This document shows positions 27,861-35,730 of a stretch of DNA of 64,000 nt, piece by piece; the stretch's first letter is position 1; every line of letters begins with the position of its first letter. Made by a program: the position numbers and the translations under genes. Source of the stretch: Planctomycetota bacterium (GTDB taxonomy: Bacteria; Planctomycetota; UBA1135; GCA-002748355); contig JALUUL010000058.1 in assembly GCA_027021385.1 (NCBI GenBank), positions 1 to 64,000 on the forward strand, given 5' to 3'. Under the pieces are notes generated by a model. It did not search any database. It saw nothing but the letters and a program-made list of their open reading frames with translations, and had not been told where the DNA came from.

Positions 27861-28631
27861 TCAGCGGGTGCGCCCCTCGAAGATCTCCCCGCTGACCGTC
27901 GAGAAGTCCTTCGTGAACTCGCGCCTCCGGACCGTGCCGAGTCTGCGGAGGCTCGCGACGAAGTCGGCGAGGCCCGCGCCCCCCAGGCCTTCCGGAACGA
28001 CGACGTAGACGATCAGCTCCTTGCCCCGCCGCCCCATCCGGGCATCGAATCCCCGGCTGCGCAGGAAGGCCTGCATGCCCTTGGCGTAGCCTCGCTGGGT
28101 CTTCGAGGGATTGCGGTAGCTGTCGATCCTGAGGGCGCGAAAGCTCCGGAACTTCGCGCCCGCCTCGCGCTCGGCCTCGGAAGCGGGCTTCGCCGTCCCC
28201 CCCTTCTCGGAACGGGAGCGATTCAGGGCGTTTGAGGCGAGGGCGAGATCCGGGTCGGGAGCCTCGGGCACGTGCATCCGCCGGGGGCCTTCCCCCAGGC
28301 CGCGGACCCCTACGGAGAGCCTCCCGGCTCCGCCTCCCGGGGCGGCTTCGGCCGGCCTCCCCCCGAAGAGCGCCCATCCTCCCCAGAGGAGGAGGAAGAG
28401 CCCGAAGGCCGCTCCCGGCCAGAACCAGGGCCGGGCGAGAAGTTCGGAGAGCCCCGGTACCCGGGATCGAGGGACGGGGGGGATCGCCCCCTCGCCCGCT
28501 CCCCCCGCGTCCTTACGGCCTCGCAGGCGTCCGGATCGAGCGCTCTGATCCAGGGTCCGGGTCGATTCCCCGTCCGCCGTCTCCCCTTGAACCTCCCGGA
28601 GAACGTCCAAGATCGTTCGGTTGCGTCGCAT
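27861..28631 (-). CDS. membrane protein with C-terminal SPOR-like region
   Basis: A 256-residue protein with an N-terminal cytoplasmic part of about 65 residues, one membrane helix (WFWPGAAFGLFLLLWGGWALF, about 69-89) and a periplasmic part. The last 100 residues (FRALRIDSYRNPSKTQRGYA, then AFLRSRGFDARMGRRG) look like a SPOR domain, the module that binds denuded peptidoglycan, but the match is only by pattern. GGGAGGG lies upstream of the start. Function is unknown; a cell-wall or division role would fit. Confidence 0.65.
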   Translation of the reverse strand: MRRNRTILDVLREVQGETADGESTRTLDQSARSGRLRGRKDAGGAGEGAIPPVPRSRVPGLSELLARPWFWPGAAFGLFLLLWGGWALFGGRPAEAAPGGGAGRLSVGVRGLGEGPRRMHVPEAPDPDLALASNALNRSRSEKGGTAKPASEAEREAGAKFRSFRALRIDSYRNPSKTQRGYAKGMQAFLRSRGFDARMGRRGKELIVYVVVPEGLGGAGLADFVASLRRLGTVRRREFTKDFSTVSGEIFEGRTR

Positions 28632-28729
28632 GCATCCCTCCCTTCGGCCCGGCTACGGAAATTCCCGGGTACCCCAGGGATCGTGGGTCCCACCACCAGA
28701 CGCCACCATCCCTGTCCGCCGATTTCTCC

Positions 28730-28758
28730 ATATTAACGCGGAATCGCGCGCCTTGGAA
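28730..28758 (-). promoter_or_regulatory. possible promoter of the SPOR-like gene
   Basis: The most AT-rich patch of this gap. On the minus strand TTCCAA and TAATAT are separated by 17 bases, about 100 bases before the ATG at 28631. Confidence 0.35.
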
Positions 28759-28850
28759 CGACATTCTTCCCCCGGTTTCGCGGGGTCCTTCCGGATCGGA
28801 AGGGCCGGGAGGTTCGAGGAGTCTCTCAGAGCCCGCGGGGATCCGCCCGC

Positions 28851-31772
28851 TCAGCCCTTGCGCGGCCCGCTCGTCCCCCCTCCCCCGCCGGGGTCCGCGG
28901 CCTCCTCGAGGATTCCCCCGGACCTCGAGAACTCGAGAATCCTTCGGCGCAGCCCGGGATCCGCGAGGGTCCCGGCCCTCGCTCCCCCGGGCAGGTAGGG
29001 TTTCACAAGTTCCCCCGCCTCCCGGATCCGCCCGAGGGCGACCAGGGATTTCAACAGGTAGAGGAGGGAGAGCCCCGGATCCATCCCGAGCTTCTCGGCG
29101 ATCCGGAGAGCGCGAGAGAGCGGAGGGACCGCCTCCTCGGGCGCCCCCCGGACGAAGCGGACCATGCCAAGCTTGCGAAGGGCCCCTTCCTGATCGGGAA
29201 AGAGTTCGAGGGCCGAGGCATAGGCCCGTTCGGCCTCCTCGAGTTTCTTCTCCTTGAGCTGCGCGTCCCCCCGCTCGATTCTTCTCAGGAACTCGCTCTT
29301 ACAGACCTCCCGGACCGCGCCGACCGGGTATTCGGGGGGGGCGAGATCCAAGAGCTTCCGGAACCTGCGAAAGGCCTCCGGCTTTCGTGCCGCGAGTTCG
29401 AGGTAGCCGATCTGCTTCAGGAGGTCGAGCCGAAGAGTCGCCGCGGCCTCGTCGCCCGGATCCTGGGCGCAGGCCTTCGAGACCCGGGCCAGGGCGGGGA
29501 GGTAGCGCCTCTCGGCCCGCAGGAGGACGGCCTCGAGATAGGCGAGGGCCGGAAGGCCGGGATCGAGACTCGCGGCCTCCCGGACGAGGCCGGCATATGC
29601 GGAAGGCGCCTCGCGGGCGACCTTGCGCCGCGCGAGGGCCGCGAGGACCCGGGCCAGGGCCTTGCGCAGCCCGGGATGGAGCGGCCGTGCGCGCAGCGCG
29701 CGCCGATAGAGTCGCGCGGCCTCCTCGAAGCGCGAGGACTGCTCGAGGATCAAGCCGAGCCGGGCGAGAAGGCGCGGGGAGCCCGGGTGTCGGCTCAGTC
29801 CCTCCTTCAACTCGCGGACCGCGCCCTCGATCAGGCCCTGGGCCAGGTAGATCTCCGAGGCCGCCAGCCAGAGTTCCTCCTTCGGGGAGAAGCCGCTCCG
29901 GAGGAGCCTCCGCTTGTACCCGACGAGGGCGCCGAGGGCCTCGACGCTCCTCCCCTCGCGGGAGGCGAGGAGCGCCTTCGCGAGGGCGACCTGCAGGGAA
30001 CTCTCCGCCTCGGGACGCCTCGAGGCCTTCCGAAGCAGAGCCCGCGCCTCCTTCTCGACCGCCCCGCCCCCTTCCGTCCCGGCCCCCCCCGACCTCTTCC
30101 CGGAACCGCGGGCGAGAAGCCGGCGGGCCTTCCAGGCGAGGGCTTCGGGATTTCCGGGATCCAGTTCGAGGACATCTTCCAAGAGGGGATCGATCTCACT
30201 GCTCCGACCGGCCCTCTCGAGGGCCTCGGCCCATTCCAGGCGGAAATCCCTCCTCCAGGCCCAGTGCAGGCCCTCCTTCTCCTTCCCGTAGAGGAGATCC
30301 ACCCGTCGGGTCAGGGCCCGGGCCTGGTTTACGGCCTCCGCATCGTCGCCTGCCCGCTTCGCGCAGCGGAGGAGCTGGACCCCGATCTTGAGCTTGTGGA
30401 GGTCCTCCTCCGCATGGAGCGCGGCCTTGCGGAAGAGGCGGCGGGCCTCCTTCCAGGCCCCTTCCACCCGGGAATCGAGCTTCGCGAGGCCCAGGTTGTA
30501 GAGGGCGACGGAGTCCTCGGGAAAGCGTTCGAGGTTGGCCTTCCAGAGGGCCGCGGAGGAGGAGAAAGCCGCAGCCCGGCTCCGGGTCGCCGGGAGGGCC
30601 AGGAAGGCGAGGGCGCAACCAAAGACGAGAACCGCGGGGGTCCGGAACCGGGCGGGGACCGCGGCCCCGAGCCCCGCGAGGACGACCCCGGCCCCCAGGA
30701 AGGAAAGGTGTAGGTAGCGGTCGGCCGCGGCCGCGGCCGTGGCGGGGAGGAAGTTGTTGAACGGGAGGAGGGCCGCGAGCACGAGGAGGAAGCCGACTCC
30801 GAGCCTTCGGGAGACCCCCCGTCCCCGCCACGCGGCCAGCAGGGCGATACCGCTTCCGAGAGAAAGGTAGAGGGCCTTGATCCAGACCCCCTTGGAGAGT
30901 TCGGCGAGGAAGGCCTCCCTCGGGTAATGCACGGCCGGGGCCTCCGGAAGGACCAGGAGTCCGAGATAATGGAGGAAGGTCCCGGGGACGGCCGCGAGAC
31001 TCCCCTCGAAGCCCATCGTCCCGGCCTTGCGGGCCAGCAGGTCATGATGGAGCCCGGCGAGCAGGCAGATCCCGGCGAGCCCGAGAAGGGCCGCCCGGCT
31101 CCTCCGGTTCCAGCCGACCCGGCCCAGGGGGAACCACACGAGGACGGCCAGGAACGGCAGCACGAGGGCGGTCCCCTTCGAGTAGACGGCCAGAAGGCCG
31201 TAGAGCCAGACCGGCCAGATCGCCGTCCCCTCGGGGCCGCGGAGGCGCACGAGCCCCGCCCGGAGGGCGAGCAGGGTGAAGAAGGCCGCGCAGAGGTCCT
31301 TGCGACCCGTGATCCAGACGACGCTCTCGGGCAGGACCGGGTGCAGGATCCAGGGAAGGGACGCGAAGACGGAGACGAGCCTCGGAACACCGAGTTCGAG
31401 GAGGAGGCGGACCAGCGACCAGGCCACAGCGACCGCCCAGAGCAGGGAGTGGAGGTGATACCCGAGCGTCCGCTCCAGCCCGAAGAGGAGGCGGTCGATC
31501 CCGAGGTCCAGGGTCGTCACCGGAAGATAGACGTCGGCGATCGGCCGGAACGGATCCAGGATCCGGAGGAGGCCTTCGAACCACCCCATGTGGAAGGCCG
31601 GATTGCGCAGGATCGTCCGGTCGTCGTCGTAGTTCAGGAACTCCCCCCGGAGGCCCGGTCCGAAGGCGGCCAGGGCGCAAAGGAGGAAGAAGGCCCAGAC
31701 CGCGAGCCGGAAGCCCGGGGAAGGCCTTCCCGCTTCGTCCCGATCGGGGGGACCAGACGTACCGCTCCGCAA
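28851..31772 (-). CDS. polytopic membrane protein with C-terminal TPR repeats, TMTC/GT-C-like
   Basis: I choose TTG 31772, which has GAGGAG five bases upstream, over a GTG 102 bases earlier with no such site; the product is 973 residues. The N-terminal half has about ten membrane helices. A first periplasmic loop carries NYDDDRTILRNPAF and a later one ITGRKDL, as in TMTC and other GT-C-type glycosyltransferases that use polyprenyl-linked sugars. The C-terminal half is a long series of tetratricopeptide repeats. O-glycosylation of exported proteins is a reasonable guess, not a demonstrated function. Confidence 0.75.
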   Translation of the reverse strand: MRSGTSGPPDRDEAGRPSPGFRLAVWAFFLLCALAAFGPGLRGEFLNYDDDRTILRNPAFHMGWFEGLLRILDPFRPIADVYLPVTTLDLGIDRLLFGLERTLGYHLHSLLWAVAVAWSLVRLLLELGVPRLVSVFASLPWILHPVLPESVVWITGRKDLCAAFFTLLALRAGLVRLRGPEGTAIWPVWLYGLLAVYSKGTALVLPFLAVLVWFPLGRVGWNRRSRAALLGLAGICLLAGLHHDLLARKAGTMGFEGSLAAVPGTFLHYLGLLVLPEAPAVHYPREAFLAELSKGVWIKALYLSLGSGIALLAAWRGRGVSRRLGVGFLLVLAALLPFNNFLPATAAAAADRYLHLSFLGAGVVLAGLGAAVPARFRTPAVLVFGCALAFLALPATRSRAAAFSSSAALWKANLERFPEDSVALYNLGLAKLDSRVEGAWKEARRLFRKAALHAEEDLHKLKIGVQLLRCAKRAGDDAEAVNQARALTRRVDLLYGKEKEGLHWAWRRDFRLEWAEALERAGRSSEIDPLLEDVLELDPGNPEALAWKARRLLARGSGKRSGGAGTEGGGAVEKEARALLRKASRRPEAESSLQVALAKALLASREGRSVEALGALVGYKRRLLRSGFSPKEELWLAASEIYLAQGLIEGAVRELKEGLSRHPGSPRLLARLGLILEQSSRFEEAARLYRRALRARPLHPGLRKALARVLAALARRKVAREAPSAYAGLVREAASLDPGLPALAYLEAVLLRAERRYLPALARVSKACAQDPGDEAAATLRLDLLKQIGYLELAARKPEAFRRFRKLLDLAPPEYPVGAVREVCKSEFLRRIERGDAQLKEKKLEEAERAYASALELFPDQEGALRKLGMVRFVRGAPEEAVPPLSRALRIAEKLGMDPGLSLLYLLKSLVALGRIREAGELVKPYLPGGARAGTLADPGLRRRILEFSRSGGILEEAADPGGGGGTSGPRKG

Positions 31773-31893
31773 CGCGACTCCTCGAGATCCGCTCTGACCG
31801 GGAACGAGGGAGGGCGCCCTCGGCCGGAACCCGGAAAGGGGAACGATCCTGCCAGAGCCGGAAGCGGCTGTCACCGGGGCTCCCCGTGGAGGC

Positions 31894-32658
31894 TTGCCCC
31901 CGGAAGGCCTCGAGGCTTTGCTCGGGAGGGTGTCCTCCCCACTTCCTCCGAACCTCGCGCACTGGCTGAGCCTCCTGGGCCCGGAAACCCTCGTACCCCG
32001 GGCAGAGGTCCGGACCTACCCGGCCGGGGGAGAAACCCCGCCCTCTCCCGAGCCCGCCCGCGAAGCCTCCCTCGCCAGGCTCGAGGCTCTCCGGGAGGAG
32101 GCCTCCCGGTGCACGGCCTGCCCGCTCCACGAAGGGCGCAAGAACAGCGTCTTCGCGGATGGGGACCCGAAAGCTTCCTTGATGTTCATCGGAGAAGGCC
32201 CCGGGCGAGACGAGGACCTCCAAGGCCTCCCCTTCGTCGGGAGGGCGGGGCGGCTCCTGACCGACATCATCGAGAAGGGTATGGGGCTGCGGAGGGCCGA
32301 GGTCTATATCGCGAACGTCGTCAAGTGCCGCCCTCCGCAGAACCGGACCCCGACTCCCGAGGAACGCGAGGCCTGCGGCCCCTTCCTGATCGAACAGATC
32401 CGCTGCGTCCACCCCCGCGCCCTCGTAGCCCTCGGAGCCACGGCCGCCCGGTATCTTCTCGCGACCGAGGCCCCGATGCGGAGGCTCCGGGGCCGGATCC
32501 ACATGCTCGAGGGGATCCCCCTCGTCGTGACCTGGCACCCCGCCTACCTCCTGAGGCGCCCCGAGGCCAAGCGGGAGACCTGGGAGGACATCCAGCGTGT
32601 GATGCGGATCCTCGGCCTCTCCGCGCCCCGCCGGCCCGGAGGACACGGTTCGTCCTAG
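31894..32658 (+). CDS. type 4 uracil-DNA glycosylase (Fe-S)
   Basis: A 254-residue protein whose residues about 67-240 match family 4 uracil-DNA glycosylases. Cys73, 76, 145 and 161 are placed as in the [4Fe-4S] ligands of this family (CTAC, VVKC, EAC). GEGPGRDED (100-108) is the uracil-pocket/water-activating motif and HPAYLLR the DNA-binding loop. The start is uncertain: TTG 31894 opens the frame and the first 65 residues look like a variable linker. It removes uracil from DNA. Confidence 0.87.
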   Translation: MPPEGLEALLGRVSSPLPPNLAHWLSLLGPETLVPRAEVRTYPAGGETPPSPEPAREASLARLEALREEASRCTACPLHEGRKNSVFADGDPKASLMFIGEGPGRDEDLQGLPFVGRAGRLLTDIIEKGMGLRRAEVYIANVVKCRPPQNRTPTPEEREACGPFLIEQIRCVHPRALVALGATAARYLLATEAPMRRLRGRIHMLEGIPLVVTWHPAYLLRRPEAKRETWEDIQRVMRILGLSAPRRPGGHGSS

Positions 32659-32694
32659 TCCCCCGCCCGCAGAGGTTTCCGGGCGGTTCCCGAG

Positions 32695-32723
32695 TTGACC
32701 GGGCCCCCCCTCTCGGCTAGCTT
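32695..32723 (+). promoter_or_regulatory. sigma70-like promoter upstream of secretin 1
   Basis: TTGACC and TAGCTT are separated by 17 bases, in the 239-base gap before the first secretin gene. The leader to the ATG would be about 170 bases. This is the best -35 match in the window. Confidence 0.45.
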
Positions 32724-32897
32724 CCCCCCCCTTGTCCCTGCGGAAACGGGTATTTGCACCGTCGTGAATATTCGATCCAAGGGCACTCCGGGGCTCCCCG
32801 GGGTCCCGGCCCGACGCCGTCCAGCCCTCGGACGGACGGAGGTCTCGCCCCAGGTCACCTCCGGATCCGAAAAAGGCCGAGCACGCAGGTTCCACGC

Positions 32898-35522
32898 ATG
32901 AGAACGAGCCTTTCGATGGTCCGCGAAGCTTTCCTGCTTCTTCCTCCTCTCGGTTTCGCCTGTCTCCTCTCGTTGAGTTCGGGCTGCTCCGGCGCCGCCG
33001 AAGGGCGGTCTCCCGAAGATCTGGCCCTGGAGGGCGGAACCGCAGTCGTCGCGGTCGATCCCGACTCCGGCGAAGCACTCTCCGGAACCGCCTCCCCCGC
33101 GGAGAAGCAGGAAGGGCAGGGGAACGTCGCCGAGCAGCGCCGCCGCTTCCTCATCCGCGAGCAGATGAAGAAGGCCCGCCGAGCGTGGGAACTGAAGCTC
33201 TGGGACGACGTCGTCAAGGCGACGGCCTCCGTCCTGCAGCTCGATCCTTCGAACGAGGACGCCCGCGATCTCCTCCGGAAGGCCCAGACGATGCTCGGGG
33301 ACCGGGCTCCTACGGTCGCGGATTTCTCCGGTGAAGCGCATCTCCGGGCCGAGATCGAGAAGCAGAGGGACCTTCTCCTGGCCAGGGATTTCGAACAGAA
33401 GGGCGACCTTGCGCTCGGACAGCAGCAGTTCGACCGGGCGATCGAGAGCTACGAGCGGGCTCTCTTGACCCTGCGTTACTCTCCGTGGTTCACCCCCGGA
33501 TCGACCGACGAGAAGCGGATCCGTGCGAAGGGGACCCGCGCCCGCGGGGAGAAGAGCGCCTGGGAGAAGAAGCTCCGCGAGGAAGAGGCCCGGGATGCAC
33601 GCAAGCGCCTCCTCGCCGAGGAGCGGCGCGAGCGGATCCGCCAACGGGTCCGGGTCAAGTATCTCTTCGAACAGGCGAACCTCGCCTTCCAGGCCCGCCA
33701 ATACGGCAAGAGCGTCGAGTATCTTGACGAGGCCCTCCGGATCGACCCGTTGAACGGGGACGCGAAGGCCCTTCGGGATCTCGCGATGCGGGCCCGCCAC
33801 GATCAGAACATGGACGAGATCCACCGCCGCTGGCGCCGGGAATGGTCGTCCACCTTCGAGGGGCTGAACCGCTCGGACATCACCCAGGTCGAGACGATCC
33901 GCCACGACCTCGAACACTGGCGGAAGGTGGCCGCCCGCAAGCATCTCGAGTTCTCGAGCACGAAGATCGAGGTCGAGCCCGAAGCGGCCGCCATCCGCAA
34001 GAAGCTCGACGAAACGGTCATCGACCATAATTTCTCGGGAACGGCGATCGAGGATTGGGTCGACTACTACCGCCGCGCCACGGGGATCAACTTCATTATC
34101 AGCCCGAAGGTCACCGAACTCGGGGAAGAAGAGACGACCCTCGATCTCAACCTCGGCAAGCGCTCGGTCGCCAAGGCCCTGAACCTGATCGCGACGGTCC
34201 GCCCTCTCCAGTGGACGATCCGGGACGGCGTCGTCCACATCATGACCACCGAGGAGAAGGTCGGGAACATGATCCCGCGGATGTACGACGTCCGGGAGAT
34301 CATCAATGAGATCTCTCACCATCCAGGGAAGGACCTGATCCTGCAGACGGGCGATACAGAGACCGAGGTGGAGGAGATCGACCCCCTTCCGGTCGTCGTC
34401 GACATCGACGCCCTCCAGTCCCTGATCCGGGCCAATGTCGAACCCGCGAGCTGGGACGCTGACGGCGCAGGCATCACCGCCACTGGCTCCGCCCTGATCA
34501 TCAACCAAACCCCCGAGGTCCACGCGAAGATCGATTCCCTCCTGAAGGACCTGAGGTCCAACTCCGGGATCCAGGTCGACATCGAGGCCCGCTTCCTCAG
34601 AGTGGAGGACAACTTCCTCGAGGAGGTCGGCATCGACTTCCGCGGCCTCGGGAACCAGAGTTCCAGCGGGAAGCCCGGCATGGGCCTCCAGAAACAGGGG
34701 AATCGAACCGGCTTCGGCTTCGACGACTACGGCCGGAACGTCTCGACATCCGAACCCGGAGAGATCGGCTCGGGCTTCGAGCCGGGCATCTTCTACGACG
34801 ACGGTTTCGACGGCGACCTCTACGCCCGGACCGAGAACCTCTTCGACCGGGCGCTCGGCGGCGGGCCCGAGGGCCTGAGCAACGGCGGGGGCCTGTCCTT
34901 CCAGTACACCTTCCTCGACGACACCGAACTCGAGACCATCCTCCGCGCGGTCGCGAAGAAGGAACGCGTCGAGCAGATCGCCGCCCCGCGGCTCCTCGTC
35001 CACAACACCGCGCGGGCGAACCTCGAGGTCAATCGGCAGTTCACCTATATCCGGGACTTCAACGTCGAGATCGCGCAGTCCGCGGCCGTCGCCGACCCTG
35101 TCGTCGGAGTCGTTCGGGACGGGGTCGTCCTCGACGTCCGGCCCGTCGTCTCGGCGGACCGGAAATACATCCTGATGGAACTCCGGCCCACGGTCGCGAC
35201 CCTCGCCCTCCCGATCCCGACCTTCTCGACGACGCTGGGTGTAGGCCAGCCGGTCTCGATCCAGGTCCCCCGGATGACGATCCAGAAGGTCCGCACGACC
35301 GTCACCCTCCCCGACGACGGCAAGCTCCTCCTCGGCGGCATGACCTCGGTCCAGAAGCAGAAGTACGATTCCGGAGTCCCGATCCTCAAGGACATTCCGG
35401 GCCTGAGCTTCCTCTTCAGCCGCAAGGGGACCTACCACGCCCAGAAGAAGATCCTGATCCTCCTCCGGGCGAGGATCGTGATTCCCGAGGAATCCGAACC
35501 CGTCGCCTTCGGCCGCCGCTGA
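32898..35522 (+). CDS. lipoprotein secretin with N-terminal repeat/coiled-coil region (secretin 1)
   Basis: The 874-residue product starts at ATG 32898, giving a lipoprotein signal ending SLSSGCSG. Residues about 50-300 are charged, helical and TPR-like (FLIREQMKKARRAWELKLWD). Then come an STN/N0-like domain (about 375-460), a second N-domain with NQTPEVHAKIDSLL, and a C-terminal secretin module ending LLLGGMTSVQKQKYDSGVP and LKDIPGLSFLF. A Gly/Asp-rich loop FYDDGFDGDLYARTENLF is shared with the secretin at 42349. It should form an outer-membrane ring. It heads a plus-strand cluster with TPR and ExbB/ExbD genes and has no pilotin or T2SS/T4P core neighbours. Confidence 0.85.
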   Translation: MRTSLSMVREAFLLLPPLGFACLLSLSSGCSGAAEGRSPEDLALEGGTAVVAVDPDSGEALSGTASPAEKQEGQGNVAEQRRRFLIREQMKKARRAWELKLWDDVVKATASVLQLDPSNEDARDLLRKAQTMLGDRAPTVADFSGEAHLRAEIEKQRDLLLARDFEQKGDLALGQQQFDRAIESYERALLTLRYSPWFTPGSTDEKRIRAKGTRARGEKSAWEKKLREEEARDARKRLLAEERRERIRQRVRVKYLFEQANLAFQARQYGKSVEYLDEALRIDPLNGDAKALRDLAMRARHDQNMDEIHRRWRREWSSTFEGLNRSDITQVETIRHDLEHWRKVAARKHLEFSSTKIEVEPEAAAIRKKLDETVIDHNFSGTAIEDWVDYYRRATGINFIISPKVTELGEEETTLDLNLGKRSVAKALNLIATVRPLQWTIRDGVVHIMTTEEKVGNMIPRMYDVREIINEISHHPGKDLILQTGDTETEVEEIDPLPVVVDIDALQSLIRANVEPASWDADGAGITATGSALIINQTPEVHAKIDSLLKDLRSNSGIQVDIEARFLRVEDNFLEEVGIDFRGLGNQSSSGKPGMGLQKQGNRTGFGFDDYGRNVSTSEPGEIGSGFEPGIFYDDGFDGDLYARTENLFDRALGGGPEGLSNGGGLSFQYTFLDDTELETILRAVAKKERVEQIAAPRLLVHNTARANLEVNRQFTYIRDFNVEIAQSAAVADPVVGVVRDGVVLDVRPVVSADRKYILMELRPTVATLALPIPTFSTTLGVGQPVSIQVPRMTIQKVRTTVTLPDDGKLLLGGMTSVQKQKYDSGVPILKDIPGLSFLFSRKGTYHAQKKILILLRARIVIPEESEPVAFGRR

Positions 35523-35540
35523 AGGGCCGGCGAACCCTAG

Positions 35541-35574
35541 GGGCCCGGTTCTCCTCCCGTGAGAGGCCGGGCCC
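35541..35574 (+). terminator. hairpin after secretin 1
   Basis: GGGCCCGG and CCGGGCCC form a perfect 8-bp stem, with TCTC/GAGA able to pair inside. It starts about 20 bases after the secretin stop. There is no U-tract, so it may be a terminator, an attenuator or an RNA-stabilising element. Confidence 0.45.
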
Positions 35575-35650
35575 TCCGCGCGTACGGCCCTCCCGACCCC
35601 CACCCAACATTCTCGTGGGAAGCCGTCCTGGCCCCGGGCTGAACCCCCGC

Positions 35651-35656
35651 TAGAAT
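35651..35656 (+). promoter_or_regulatory. possible -10 element before the large TPR gene
   Basis: TAGAAT, five of six bases matching TATAAT, lies 75 bases before the ATG at 35731 and after the hairpin at 35541. The -35 region is not convincing. Confidence 0.35.
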
Positions 35657-35730
35657 CCTCCGTTTGCGTTTCCGGGGATTCCCCCCTCCCCGCCCCACCG
35701 TCCGATGCGAGCATCCGGAGCCACTGAGCG

